A stretch of 33,730 bases of DNA from a virus (IMGVR_UViG_3300035703_000280:1-33730); one strand, 5' to 3'. Shown: positions 1 through 8,797, counted from the first letter of the stretch. Numbers and translations: made by a program. Notes: a model not told the origin generated them from the letters alone.

Positions 1-2
1 AA

Positions 3-389
3 GGCGCGCAAGCAGCCGCCGAGACCGAGATCATGGAGAAGGTATTTAGCCGCGAGAGCCTTGCAAAAAAGATAGACTTAACAAAGGGGCAAGACGCTTT
101 TAAAGACATTATGCAAGAGTTCGAGTTCCAAGAAATTGTCAAGACTGCATATCTAAAAGTCCGAGCAAATCTATTCGAGCTTATCAATGTCGATGAAACT
201 ACAATACCAAAAGTTTTCCAATTTGTCAAAGCTGTAATCGATGAAAGCAAAGTACAAAATACAGAGCTTTTAGCTGGCATTCAGTCCGAGCCGAGCTCTG
301 AGTTTTGGCAAAACCAAGACTTAGACGGAATCTTGGACTCACTAAAGTTTTTTCGTGAAACGGTATGCCGAAGAGTCCGCATTATGTGA
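3..389 (+). CDS. Tail assembly chaperone, upstream frame (gpG-like), 5' partial
   Basis: The reading frame is open to the left edge of the window: codons from base 3 read GAQAAAETEI before the ATG at 33. The gene therefore probably starts outside, and the ATG at 33 has no clear ribosome site. The visible 118-residue part from 33 is mostly charged and helical, with no membrane segment. Position is the main evidence: tailed phages place a pair of overlapping chaperone genes directly before the tape measure gene, and the second is made by ribosomal frameshifting. Such proteins coat the tape measure during tail assembly and are absent from the virion. Here a second frame overlaps the 3' end and a T-rich slippery stretch lies at 348-353. 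I recognise no sequence family, so the call is inferred from context. Confidence 0.6.
   Translation, partial: GAQAAAETEIMEKVFSRESLAKKIDLTKGQDAFKDIMQEFEFQEIVKTAYLKVRANLFELINVDETTIPKVFQFVKAVIDESKVQNTELLAGIQSEPSSEFWQNQDLDGILDSLKFFRETVCRRVRIM
348..354 (+). promoter_or_regulatory. Candidate programmed frameshift site (TTTTTTC)
   Basis: In the upstream chaperone frame this reads TTT TTT CGT. The downstream frame is offset by +1 (equivalently -2). A stop (TAA at 343-345) closes that frame just upstream, so ribosomes must switch between 346 and the TGA at 387-389. A tRNA-Phe on UUU can re-pair on UUC by moving +1, and a -2 slip on the six-T run is also possible. A -1 slip would enter the wrong frame. 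The six-T run sits inside the permitted interval. The direction (+1 or -2) cannot be decided from sequence. Confidence 0.5.
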
Positions 390-651
390 GTATTACCTTG
401 AGGACTTGACTGTATTTAATGACCCTGACGATGACGAGTATGAAGAGACGGACGGAGATGAGAGTGCGTATTACCTTGGCGAAATTGTAGGCTCATATTG
501 GATATTCAAAGGCGTTGCAGGCGGCGATCCTGCAGCGTATCTTCGACTGTATTACGATACCCCGCGTGTCGATGTAATCCGTACCTATGCCTATACCATA
601 ACTTACCACAAAGAACGCCGCAAACTGGAGCGCAGAATCAATGGCCGATGA
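355..651 (+). CDS. Tail assembly chaperone, downstream frame (gpT-like extension)
   Basis: This 98-codon frame can be opened at GTG 355, but nothing like a Shine-Dalgarno site precedes that codon. I read it as the frameshift extension of the upstream chaperone, giving a fused product in the way of lambda gpG-gpT. The first third is very acidic (DPDDDEYEETDGDE), followed by a tyrosine-rich region and a basic C-terminus (KERRKLERRINGR). It overlaps the tape measure start by 11 bases. Overlap with the gene before, overlap with the tape measure after, and the lack of its own ribosome site all fit the gpG/gpGT arrangement. An independently started small protein remains possible. Confidence 0.55.
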   Translation: MKRYAEESALCEYYLEDLTVFNDPDDDEYEETDGDESAYYLGEIVGSYWIFKGVAGGDPAAYLRLYYDTPRVDVIRTYAYTITYHKERRKLERRINGR

Positions 652-3600
652 TATAAAAATTAAACTAGGACTGGATGCTACCGAGTTATTCAATGGAATA
701 ACAAAGGCAACAGGCGAGCTTAATAAATTAGCAGGCTCTGCAGATAAAGCAGAGACAGAGATTAAACAGCTCGATAATCAGAAAGTCGATATTGATATTG
801 CGCCCGCTGAAAGCGGATTAAACTCACTAGCAGCAAAAGCTAGAGATCTTGGTTCTGATATAAAAAGTTCTTTTAATATGGACAGCCTCGCGAGTGGTAT
901 TGCAGGCGGTCTTGCAGGCGGTCTTGCAAGTGGTGGTATATCAACTGTCATATCCGGGATTCAATCAATTGGTAGCAATATATTTAATGCTGCTATGGAA
1001 GCCGATGAGTTCGGCGATACTTTGGAAGTAGCATTTAAACAACAAGGTATTGAGGATGTAGATGCAGAGATTGAAAAGGTAAGTAAATCAACAAGGCAAT
1101 TAGCCGATGACCTTGGATTGCCTACGCAAAGAACCCGCGAACTTGCTACAACCGTTGCAACCATGGGTGGTATATCAGGTAAGCAAGCTGAAGAGCTAAC
1201 AAAGCTCTCTGCAGGTCTAGAGACATTCTCTGGTGGAGCTGTAAAAGGCGAAGCCGTTGCACTTGCATTCTCGAAAGGCCTTGCAGACCCCGAAGGCGCG
1301 GCCGCTATTGAAAAACTAGCCAAGAAATACCCTCAACTTGCAGAGACTTTGCGCTCAAATATCGAACCCGCCGAAAAGATGCGAATAGCAAATGAAATGC
1401 TAGGAGAATCGTTCAAAACCGTAGCAGACCAACAAGGCGATGCAGGCGGTACATTCAATAAGTTTAGTAATGCGCTCAATGCTGCATATGAGACTATTGG
1501 AACTGGTATCATGGATGTAATCAATATGGTTATTCCGATATTCCAGAATACGCTCGGTCCTATATTTTCTGAATTTGGCGATACGATTGGTGGTGTATTT
1601 GAGCGTATGTGGTCTATTGTGCAACCTATCCTCGCAGTTATTGGAGGCGTAATAATTGCAAGCATAGTGCAGTCAATAAACTTTGCAATGAATGTTCTCA
1701 ATACATTCTATGAATTATGGATATATGCATTTGATCAAATTATGGCTATTATTCAGCCCCTTGTTGATGCAATTAAATCTGCACTGGGTATGGATGGCGC
1801 AATGGGTGAAAGTATCGATGTTATGAAAATATTTGAAGGCGCTCTTGATGCAGTAATTGCAGTTATGGGCGTAATATTCGATGTTATCGAACAAGTTGGG
1901 AAAGCGATAATTGATATTTTGGTTGCTACTATCAAACAAGCAATTGAGATAGTTAAAAACATAGTTACTGAAATTGGTAACTTTATTAAATGGATTGGCG
2001 AACTTGTTATGAAAATCCCTGGAGTTTCAACTGTATTCGAGGGATTGCAAAAAGCATTTGCAGGAGTAAAATCATTCTTTCAAGAATTGCCTAAAATCAT
2101 TAATGAGCCGATGGTATATTTAAAAGCCGTCGGATTTACATTCCAAGCGGTGTTCGGTGTATTAGCCGATGCTTTTGAAAGCATTAAAAACCTAGACTTC
2201 TCTGGAGCGGCTACTAAAGTTGCATCTTTATTTGATACAAGCAATTGGTCGGCTGCTTTTGGTGCAGGATTGCAAAAAGCTAGAGAAGAATTAAAGGCAA
2301 CTGCTAAGACTGCAGTGGAGACAGGAACTCAAATACAAAAGTCTCAAATAGAAACAGATGGTAAAGGTGGTAAAACTGATAAAGATGGAAAGGGCGGTAA
2401 AGATGGTAAAGGCGGTAAAGGTGGCGCAACTACTGGCAAAACCCCTGAAGCCAAATCAGAACTTGAGCAACTGAAAATAGATCTTAAAGACAAAGAGGAT
2501 GCAATCAAAAGTTCTAATTTCTTCAAATTAGAAGAAGCAAAAAAAGCAGGTGAAGATGAGAAAGTAGCAAGGGCGCGTCTCGATGCAGAAGCAAAAGCAA
2601 CCCTTAGAGAGTTTCTTAATACTAGACTTGCTAATGTCAAAGATGCAAATGCAATCTTGACTCAAGAGCAAGCGACCAGCATTATCAAGCCAAGCACTAA
2701 GAAAGGCGAAACTGTGCAGAATGTCTTGTCGTTTTATACTGATAATATTGCAAAGTTTAGCGCTGGTGCGGTTGCAGAAGTTAAGATAAAGCCTACCGAC
2801 TTCAAAGAGACTATTAAAGAGTTTGATGATCTTGCAAAAGACATTGCTAAGACTTCAGAATCTTTAGTGCCTACAACCCTCGCTACGAGTCAAGAGGCGC
2901 TTGATGGGACTATTGCGACGGTTCAGCAATATATCGACTTCATAAAGCTTCAAAATGATGAAATTGCACTCAAGCAAGCAGAGGCATTAGCGGCTGGAAA
3001 TCAAGAGGCGGCTGATAAATTCGGCGAGTCAATACAAAAGAATGTGCAGAATATCAATTTGCTAAGTGGCCGCTTGGAGCGATTCGGTACGGATAGCAAG
3101 GCAGCAATCGAGAAAACCGCGCGCGAGTCTACTCTCGAATTCCAAATACAGACCGCTTTGCAAACTAGCATTCTTGATGTATTTAATTCAGAGAAAATAC
3201 GCAAGGAGAAAGAGGCCAACGATAAGATAAGAGAGGAACGCCTCGGCGCTCTTAATGCTGAAGAAGATGATCTTACAAAGAGCCTTGCAAAGCGAGAAAT
3301 TAGCTTCGAAGATTATGCTGCAAAAGTTGCAGAGATTGACGCGCAAAGAAAACAAGTAGAAGAGCAAACCGAAGTAACTTTCTTGCAAAGACTCAAAACT
3401 GCAGGTGATCAAGCGGCCGCGAGCGTATTCAAATCTCAATCCGAGATATTTAAGAAAAACGCCGAAGGTATGCAAGGCAATCAGAAAGTATTTAATCAAT
3501 TTGTCGGTCAAACCTTAGAACAATTTGGAACGCTCGCCGCTTCAGGAAAAGCAACCCTTGCAGACTTCGGAAATGCAGCCGCGGGCGCGGCGTTTGATGC

Positions 3601-4126
3601 CGTCTCAAAAATGATACCGTCTTTTGTTGTTGGTATTTTAGGAAGCTCAATCACCACACTCGGACCGATTGCAGGGCCGCTTATTGCAGCTACTCTTACT
3701 GCAGGGCTTCAGTTGCTTTTAGCAAACGCAAGAGGCGCTCTCGGCTTCAAAGACGGCGTTGTAGGACTCGAAGGCCCGGGCACTGAAAGAAGCGACTCTA
3801 TACCCGCATGGCTATCGAAAGGCGAATCGGTTATTACAGCGGCGGGCACGCGGGCAAATCGCGAAGAGCTCGAATGGATGAATAAAAACCCCGGAATGAG
3901 TATTCGCGATTACTTTACTTCAAACGCTCCGCAAGTTCGATACTCAGTGCAAGAGGATGGCAACCTAATCCAAGAGGTTCGAAAGCTTCGCGAAGAGACC
4001 CGCGGCCTAGGTAAGCAAATCAACCGAAATACTCATGTCGAAATAAGCGGCGCTCTTGTAGCCGATAATAACTCAATAAAGGCCGTAATCGAAAGAGATC
4101 GCCGCCGTAATGCAAGGAGAGGATAA
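641..4126 (+). CDS. Tail tape measure protein
   Basis: At 1161 residues this is the longest gene in the window. The tape measure sets tail length and helps DNA cross the cell envelope. Visible features are an Ala/Gly-rich N-terminal part with a repeated AGGLAGGLASGG-type stretch near residue 90, and long hydrophobic segments around residues 290-480 (for example IVQPILAVIGGVIIASIV). A Gly/Lys/Asp low-complexity linker lies near residues 572-595, followed by long charged helical regions. The C-terminus (GFKDGVVGLEGPGTERSDSI) resembles the ends of many tape measures. By the usual rule of about 1.5 angstrom per residue the tail would be roughly 170 nm. GGAG at 626-629 precedes the ATG. The stop is two bases from the next gene. 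Confidence 0.9.
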   Translation: MADDIKIKLGLDATELFNGITKATGELNKLAGSADKAETEIKQLDNQKVDIDIAPAESGLNSLAAKARDLGSDIKSSFNMDSLASGIAGGLAGGLASGGISTVISGIQSIGSNIFNAAMEADEFGDTLEVAFKQQGIEDVDAEIEKVSKSTRQLADDLGLPTQRTRELATTVATMGGISGKQAEELTKLSAGLETFSGGAVKGEAVALAFSKGLADPEGAAAIEKLAKKYPQLAETLRSNIEPAEKMRIANEMLGESFKTVADQQGDAGGTFNKFSNALNAAYETIGTGIMDVINMVIPIFQNTLGPIFSEFGDTIGGVFERMWSIVQPILAVIGGVIIASIVQSINFAMNVLNTFYELWIYAFDQIMAIIQPLVDAIKSALGMDGAMGESIDVMKIFEGALDAVIAVMGVIFDVIEQVGKAIIDILVATIKQAIEIVKNIVTEIGNFIKWIGELVMKIPGVSTVFEGLQKAFAGVKSFFQELPKIINEPMVYLKAVGFTFQAVFGVLADAFESIKNLDFSGAATKVASLFDTSNWSAAFGAGLQKAREELKATAKTAVETGTQIQKSQIETDGKGGKTDKDGKGGKDGKGGKGGATTGKTPEAKSELEQLKIDLKDKEDAIKSSNFFKLEEAKKAGEDEKVARARLDAEAKATLREFLNTRLANVKDANAILTQEQATSIIKPSTKKGETVQNVLSFYTDNIAKFSAGAVAEVKIKPTDFKETIKEFDDLAKDIAKTSESLVPTTLATSQEALDGTIATVQQYIDFIKLQNDEIALKQAEALAAGNQEAADKFGESIQKNVQNINLLSGRLERFGTDSKAAIEKTARESTLEFQIQTALQTSILDVFNSEKIRKEKEANDKIREERLGALNAEEDDLTKSLAKREISFEDYAAKVAEIDAQRKQVEEQTEVTFLQRLKTAGDQAAASVFKSQSEIFKKNAEGMQGNQKVFNQFVGQTLEQFGTLAASGKATLADFGNAAAGAAFDAVSKMIPSFVVGILGSSITTLGPIAGPLIAATLTAGLQLLLANARGALGFKDGVVGLEGPGTERSDSIPAWLSKGESVITAAGTRANREELEWMNKNPGMSIRDYFTSNAPQVRYSVQEDGNLIQEVRKLREETRGLGKQINRNTHVEISGALVADNNSIKAVIERDRRRNARRG
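2357..2424 (+). repeat. In-frame Gly-Lys-Asp low-complexity repeat
   Basis: Imperfect tandem units of the type GATGGTAAAGGCGGTAAA encode DGKGGK repeats inside the tape measure gene. The segment separates the membrane-like half from the helical half and probably acts as a flexible linker. It is the kind of sequence that changes length by slippage. Confidence 0.7.
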
Positions 4127-4128
4127 TT

Positions 4129-4590
4129 ATGTCTTGGAGATATTGGGTCAAATTCGAAGGGTCAAACTCGGCGGGCTTTGAGTCTATCAATACACTCGGA
4201 GTGGAGCTACCTGTTTTCGGGATATTACCGACCTTTACAGTCGAGTCCTCGAATGAAGTTAGTATGAGTGGAACGGAGATCGGACAGCGCCGAATCAGGA
4301 TAGCTCTTGAAGTAGATTGCATCCCAGTGAGCACTTGGGACTATGGCACGGTAAATAGCGATAATGTGTATTACCTCTTGCAAGAAATTCTGCAAAAGAA
4401 ATATACTCGCATCGTAGAGCCGACCGCTCCAAAGCAAATGCCTACAAGATATCAGTCAACAAGCTCTTTTACTTACTCTAAAAACCTTATTCCGTTTGTC
4501 TTTGCACGATGCGACTTCAGCAATGAAAAACAATGGGCTTCAGGGCTTGAAAAGTTTACTATCACCTGCTATCGTAGGGACTTGATCTAA
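4129..4590 (+). CDS. Tail protein after the tape measure (distal-tail position)
   Basis: This is a 153-residue protein of unrecognised family. It starts at ATG 4129 with a good ribosome site (AAGGAGAGG) in the end of the tape measure gene, and its stop overlaps the next ATG (TAATG at 4588-4592). The sequence is rich in beta-prone and aromatic residues, with no membrane or signal segment. In siphophages the gene directly after the tape measure is usually the distal tail protein or another tail-tip hub component, and the length is short for a classical distal tail protein. The role is inferred from position only. Confidence 0.55.
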   Translation: MSWRYWVKFEGSNSAGFESINTLGVELPVFGILPTFTVESSNEVSMSGTEIGQRRIRIALEVDCIPVSTWDYGTVNSDNVYYLLQEILQKKYTRIVEPTAPKQMPTRYQSTSSFTYSKNLIPFVFARCDFSNEKQWASGLEKFTITCYRRDLI

Positions 4591-6404
4591 TGGCATTATC
4601 AAACCAAAGATTTGTAACTACTTGGACAAGCGAAGACTCTATTCAATGGCGTATGTATATCATACCAAGTAGTGTAGATTACATTACGCCCGCCTTGAGT
4701 TCAAATGTGACGCTCCCTAGTGAGTTTTTACTAAGGGATATGAGCCTCGATACCGAGCTTGGAAGTATTCCCGCGGGGCTTGTTAGCCAAGTACTCAAGA
4801 TAAATGTCAATATAGCCGCTTTGCAGGGCACTGACGCGCTCAATGACCTAAGAGCCGACCTGTTACGCGGAACTACCGCAAAACGCGTGCCCTTGAACTC
4901 GGACGGCACGGAGTATTTAGCATCAGACCTAACAGAAGCGCAAAGAGAGTTCGATGCATTCAATACTTTTGTTCTGCAATACAATGACGGAAGCGGGTGG
5001 AAAGTCGCATTCATTGGATGCCAAAAATACAGCGCGGAAAATGAGCTAGAAATTACCGCGCTTGATAATGTGATAACCTATACAATTGAGATATACGACA
5101 TATTTCGATGCATTGGAGAAATTATTAATCAGGATATATGGGTAAAGGCACTGAAACCTACGACCGATACAGTCGCATTAAGTTCTTCATATTCTGCAGG
5201 GGAAGGAGCCGCATATACATCCATCGAAATCGGTCAAGGATATAAAAATTATTCCTTTTCCTTTGACCCTTATTATGCAGTTGATATTATAGACGGCAAT
5301 AGCTATTTTCATACTCAGCTTTTTTCTAGACTTACAACAAAAATAGGCACAATGTATAGTGCATATATGCGAGCTATTACACAAAAGCTAACATCGAGCT
5401 TCAGCGCTGCAGAGTTCTTTCAAAAAACTATGGTCTTTTACGAAAATCAAGATCAAGTAAATATCAGTCCATACTTGCAGTATATCTCGGAAATATGGAC
5501 AAGAATAGGAGGCGACTTACAACTTGTCGGAGGCGCGCATTATGATAGTAAAATGTTTGGCCAATTTACCAACTTCTATGAAGTGTACAAAAGCATTATA
5601 GAAAGCTCAATTGAAGTACTAAGACCAACATACACTTTTACAAGCGGAACGCCCGACGCGTATACTTTGACGATGGTAGCTGATAACCCATATCCTTACG
5701 ATTATCAAGTAACATTTAATGAAGACTCAACATATAGCAGTCTTAAAATCAAACTATTCAGCGAAGCGCTTAATCAAGTCAATGTAGCAGTAAGCACTAT
5801 TACAGGTGAATGGGATACAACTGAATATCAATACGGAAAGCAAGGTACAAGCGGCGATAATAGCAAAGACTTAAAAATCATGTTTCATAATGTGCCAATT
5901 ATCACATATCGTACAAACCGTGACTCATATGTAGAAACTCCGCATATGTGGAAGAGAAACACAATTAATGCAGGAACTTTGCTATATTGGCATTCACCTC
6001 AAGAGGGACTCTTTGACCTCAAGAAAGTAAATACACTTTGCTCGGTATTCTTTGGAGGCGAAGAATTTGCCCCACCAGTGCCATTGTCAAATTATGAGGA
6101 TATTCCCGAATATCAAATGATCCTCGAACAACAGCAGAGCGGATTACCTACAACGATTGCACAAAGTCTTGTAAACTTTCTCGGACGCTCAAAGCAAGCA
6201 GAGGCTACTTTGACTTCATCTTTTAGTTTTGCAAAGGGCACGCTTGTATCAAAGCGTTGCATTATTGACTTATCAGATTACAATACACTTTTAGAGTCAA
6301 TCTATGGCACGCCGCAAGCCTATTGCGTAATGACAAAACACTCGCATAAAGTCTATGAAGGTATGTGCGATATTACACTACGAATCGACGCGGAGCCTGA
6401 ATAA
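4590..6404 (+). CDS. Large tail-tip/baseplate protein, family unrecognised
   Basis: This is a 604-residue protein that overlaps its neighbours by one base on both sides (TAATG joints at 4588-4592 and 6402-6406), so it is translationally coupled to them. The composition is that of a structural protein: many Tyr, Ser, Thr and Asn residues, few Cys, no signal peptide, and no enzyme motif that I can see. Its position two genes after the tape measure suggests a tail-tip hub or tail-associated lysin/receptor scaffold, but I see no lysin catalytic motif. Virion component is inferred; the exact role is unknown. Confidence 0.55.
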   Translation: MALSNQRFVTTWTSEDSIQWRMYIIPSSVDYITPALSSNVTLPSEFLLRDMSLDTELGSIPAGLVSQVLKINVNIAALQGTDALNDLRADLLRGTTAKRVPLNSDGTEYLASDLTEAQREFDAFNTFVLQYNDGSGWKVAFIGCQKYSAENELEITALDNVITYTIEIYDIFRCIGEIINQDIWVKALKPTTDTVALSSSYSAGEGAAYTSIEIGQGYKNYSFSFDPYYAVDIIDGNSYFHTQLFSRLTTKIGTMYSAYMRAITQKLTSSFSAAEFFQKTMVFYENQDQVNISPYLQYISEIWTRIGGDLQLVGGAHYDSKMFGQFTNFYEVYKSIIESSIEVLRPTYTFTSGTPDAYTLTMVADNPYPYDYQVTFNEDSTYSSLKIKLFSEALNQVNVAVSTITGEWDTTEYQYGKQGTSGDNSKDLKIMFHNVPIITYRTNRDSYVETPHMWKRNTINAGTLLYWHSPQEGLFDLKKVNTLCSVFFGGEEFAPPVPLSNYEDIPEYQMILEQQQSGLPTTIAQSLVNFLGRSKQAEATLTSSFSFAKGTLVSKRCIIDLSDYNTLLESIYGTPQAYCVMTKHSHKVYEGMCDITLRIDAEPE

Positions 6405-7162
6405 TGAAATTTAATGAACCCGTAAGACCCGCTGGAATAGGCCGTAAACAAGTTGCATTCGATATAGGACAAAAGCCAAGCCTATTTAACCTGATTGAAA
6501 ATGCAGATAATGACGGCAATGATACAGGCTCGCAAACAGGCCAAGACGATGCCGTACTTGCACAAGCCGTGCAAAGTGCCCGCGTCATTGCATATAGTGC
6601 TGCAAGCAGTGCGATTGATAATAATATGAATGAAGTATGGGGCATTAAGACCGTAGTGCCTTGGGAGCATATCGTTAATTCAAGCCACCTCGGAAATAGC
6701 CTCATAAAGTGGGAATCAGACCCGCGTAATGAAGCCTATGGAATAAATACAAGCCTTGCGTATATTGATACTGAAGACCCGACCATTATCAGAGTTCGCA
6801 AGAAAGGATGGTATCTTGTCAATGTGATTTTTTTGCAAACAGAATGGTATCATAACAACTCAATATATTATCTTAGAGCACTTGCAGTTGACCAACAAGA
6901 CTCATTTTATACCATGCAAGATGTCTGCATTACTGATACATACCCTGTTTTGCGCCTCTCGACGCTTATAGGAGTTCCAAGCGGTAATAACCTAGGAAAA
7001 CCAAGCACGACTACTGATGGCGGAATACAGATAGAATTTAGATCGAATAATCCAGGCCACGGAGCTGAAATTTTTACGCTTGATGATGATAATGTCGAAG
7101 CGCAACTTCAGATAATTTGGCTAAGACCCTTCGAAGATGAAAATACATACAATTTCGCGTGA
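6404..7162 (+). CDS. Putative tail/virion protein
   Basis: This 252-residue protein has an N-terminal Asp/Gln-rich stretch (residues 30-48, NADNDGNDTGSQTGQDD). After it comes a beta-rich domain (residues 105-250) with repeated hydrophobic/aromatic strands such as GWYLVNVIFLQTEWY and AQLQIIWLRPFE. A compact beta domain of this kind would fit a C1q/TNF-like or other jelly-roll receptor-binding head, but that is only a resemblance in pattern. It overlaps the preceding gene by one base and is followed within a few bases by the paralogue pair. Probably a tail-tip or fibre component. Confidence 0.5.
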   Translation: MKFNEPVRPAGIGRKQVAFDIGQKPSLFNLIENADNDGNDTGSQTGQDDAVLAQAVQSARVIAYSAASSAIDNNMNEVWGIKTVVPWEHIVNSSHLGNSLIKWESDPRNEAYGINTSLAYIDTEDPTIIRVRKKGWYLVNVIFLQTEWYHNNSIYYLRALAVDQQDSFYTMQDVCITDTYPVLRLSTLIGVPSGNNLGKPSTTTDGGIQIEFRSNNPGHGAEIFTLDDDNVEAQLQIIWLRPFEDENTYNFA

Positions 7163-7168
7163 GTGATT

Positions 7169-7711
7169 ATGAATAATCGGTATCTAGGTAGCATAGGTGA
7201 GGATAAAACAAAAGTTAGATTCTTGCTGAATCACTACGGCATAATTGAACCTGGTGAAAGCGAGCGATTCACTACAAATAAAATAATGACTACAGGCGCA
7301 GTCCAAGTTCCTATGCCATTCCAAAATGGCGTAATAGAACGCGTCATATTTGAACAAGAATCAGTACTATCAGGAATGACTCAGCATTCATTCAGGCTAT
7401 GGATGTTTCAAGATACAATAACATCTGCAGTTCGCAACGCAACTAAAGCATTCACTTCAAGTGAGATGGATTCTCTTGTAAGTTATATCGATATACGCAC
7501 GACGGAAGACTTCGCAACGCCTCCAAATGATTTTTGGATCGCTGGTGAACAAAACGTGCCCTATGCAAGTATGCTGCAAAAAAACGTAAATGTACCCTTT
7601 ATCATAAATAGCGAATATCCAGTACTTTATTTCGTGCAAGAATACATTGGCGAAGTGTTAAGAATTAACGATATCGAGCTTTATTGCACCTTAATAATCA
7701 AACGAGACTAA
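7169..7711 (+). CDS. Virion protein, first of two tandem paralogues
   Basis: This is a 180-residue protein. I chose ATG 7169 over the GTG at 7163 because a weak GTGAG lies five bases upstream of it. It aligns by eye over most of its length with the next gene. Shared blocks are NKIMTTGAV / NDILTSGAI, GVIERVIF / GVVERIIL, FRLWMF / IRLWFF, ARN-type then KAFTSSEMDSLVSYIDI / QAFTSAQFDILVGYADI, and the end IIKRD / IVLRRD. No catalytic motif is seen. The composition suits a beta-rich structural protein, and the location at the end of the tail module suggests a tail-tip decoration or receptor-binding subunit. The function is unknown. Confidence 0.6.
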   Translation: MNNRYLGSIGEDKTKVRFLLNHYGIIEPGESERFTTNKIMTTGAVQVPMPFQNGVIERVIFEQESVLSGMTQHSFRLWMFQDTITSAVRNATKAFTSSEMDSLVSYIDIRTTEDFATPPNDFWIAGEQNVPYASMLQKNVNVPFIINSEYPVLYFVQEYIGEVLRINDIELYCTLIIKRD

Positions 7712-7713
7712 AC

Positions 7714-8208
7714 ATGGAATTTTATACAGGTAAAACAGGACAAGACAGAGTATTAAGAGCAATCGACTTTGGAACGCTCGATACCGCCGCATATGCTGCA
7801 AATGATATTCTCACTTCGGGCGCTATATCAATCGACGCGGCTCGCTTCTTAGGATTCTCTGGCGTTGTTGAACGGATAATTCTAAAAGAAACAACCTCGG
7901 GCACTCTGCAAGCCCCAGCTATTCGCCTATGGTTTTTTGGCTCGGCTCTCACACCAGCCGCGCGGAATAGCCAGCAAGCCTTTACAAGCGCTCAATTTGA
8001 TATATTGGTAGGTTATGCTGATATTACTGCAGCAGATTGGATTACAGGCGGTACAGGCGTTGCAATTGCACAAATTACACCAAATATGGTATACAATTGT
8101 CAACCTACAAGCAAGACACTCTATATGGTTCCTGAACTTAAAGCATCTGGTGAGACTTTCGCATCAGGCGCAACTATCAAAGGCCAAATCGTACTGAGAC
8201 GGGATTAA
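7714..8208 (+). CDS. Virion protein, second of two tandem paralogues
   Basis: This is a 164-residue paralogue of the previous gene. The start is ATG 7714, two bases after the upstream TAA. A TTG at 7684 would extend it into the previous gene with no support. The match to its neighbour is clearest in the middle (LTSGAI, GVVERIIL, IRLWFF, QAFTSAQFD, VGYADI) and at the C-terminus (IVLRRD). It is more Ala/Gly/Thr-rich and shorter between the blocks than the first copy, which suggests an old duplication followed by divergence. The two may form a heteromeric tail-tip part. Stop and next start overlap (TAATG). Confidence 0.6.
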   Translation: MEFYTGKTGQDRVLRAIDFGTLDTAAYAANDILTSGAISIDAARFLGFSGVVERIILKETTSGTLQAPAIRLWFFGSALTPAARNSQQAFTSAQFDILVGYADITAADWITGGTGVAIAQITPNMVYNCQPTSKTLYMVPELKASGETFASGATIKGQIVLRRD

Positions 8209-8405
8209 TGGTAATTCGCATCACCGACCCAAAAGAAGAGCGGGCTATCAGAGCCTATGCTATTCGCAAGAAATTGCCAATAAATAAGGCCGTATCTTTG
8301 GCCGTAAAAGAATGCGATCAGCTTCTTATGGCGCAAGGCGAAATAGCAACTTGTAGATTCATGCTGAAAGTCATGAAGGAAGATTACTATAATAAAAAGC
8401 CCTGA
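8208..8405 (+). CDS. Small basic protein, possibly ribbon-helix-helix
   Basis: This 65-residue protein has an ATG overlapping the stop of the preceding gene by one base. The N-terminus (MVIRITDPKEERAIRAYA) followed by a short turn and a second helix (INKAVSLAVKECDQLL) is compatible with a strand-helix-helix DNA-binding fold, but the match is weak. It is the last gene before the terminator at 8512-8540. The stop codon falls within an imperfect hairpin (8398-8426). Confidence 0.45.
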   Translation: MVIRITDPKEERAIRAYAIRKKLPINKAVSLAVKECDQLLMAQGEIATCRFMLKVMKEDYYNKKP

Positions 8406-8511
8406 AAGTTTATGGCTTTCAAGGCTTATGCTCTGGGGGGAGTTACAAGAAACGGCTATGATGGGCCGCTGATTGCAACCTAACCAAAAAAACCGTATAA
8501 TGCAAATAAAA

Positions 8512-8540
8512 AAAAGGCTACCTTCCCCGGGTAGCCTTTT
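8512..8540 (+). terminator. Rho-independent terminator, probably bidirectional
   Basis: A perfect 11-bp stem, AAAAGGCTACC (8512-8522) with GGTAGCCTTTT (8530-8540), encloses a 7-base loop. The T-run on the right and the A-run on the left (8505-8515) give a U-tail on either strand. It ends the tail transcription unit and would insulate it from the early region to the right. Confidence 0.85.
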
Positions 8541-8584
8541 CGCACGCCAATGCTTAGAGTATTTGGCCACCTGCAAAATTGAGC

Positions 8585-8797
8585 ATGATGACAAACAAAT
8601 ATACTAAAATGATTCAAATAGAAATACATAAAATTTCAGGCCAGAGCTACCGCGCCGCCGTCCCCTCTCTGCAATCCGTCGCAAATCTTGCGGAAATTCG
8701 CGACATAACGAAAATTTTTATTTTTGCCATAACTCCTAGAGAATTCAACTACTTAGGCTCGCTTGAACTACCTCGAAAAATAAAAATAATCAGATAA
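8585..8797 (+). CDS. Doubtful small ORF between terminator and early promoter
   Basis: About 70 residues starting at ATG 8585 or 8588; the frame could also open at TTG 8579. It lies between the 8512-8540 terminator and the 8811 promoter, has no good ribosome site, and resembles nothing I know. The sequence (MIQIEIHKISGQSYRAAVPS near the start, basic KIKIIR end) is compatible with a small soluble protein. It is listed because it fills an otherwise gene-free stretch, but it may be a chance ORF. Confidence 0.3.
   Translation: MMTNKYTKMIQIEIHKISGQSYRAAVPSLQSVANLAEIRDITKIFIFAITPREFNYLGSLELPRKIKIIR

Noticed and set aside
961-3511. Several minus-strand ORFs of 70-120 codons under the tape measure gene
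   Set aside because: They mirror a long, convincing + strand gene; Ser/Ile/Phe-rich translations and lack of ribosome sites mark them as shadows.
8398-8426. Hairpin AGCCCTGAAAG / CTTTCAAGGCT as a + strand terminator
   Set aside because: One mismatch and no T-run on the + strand side; the A-run to its left would only suit a minus-strand terminator, and no minus-strand gene is supported there.
8205-8594. A 129-codon minus-strand ORF across the late/early boundary
   Set aside because: It is antisense to the 8208-8405 gene and runs through the terminator stem; the composition (Cys, Phe, Ile, His rich) is that of a shadow frame.
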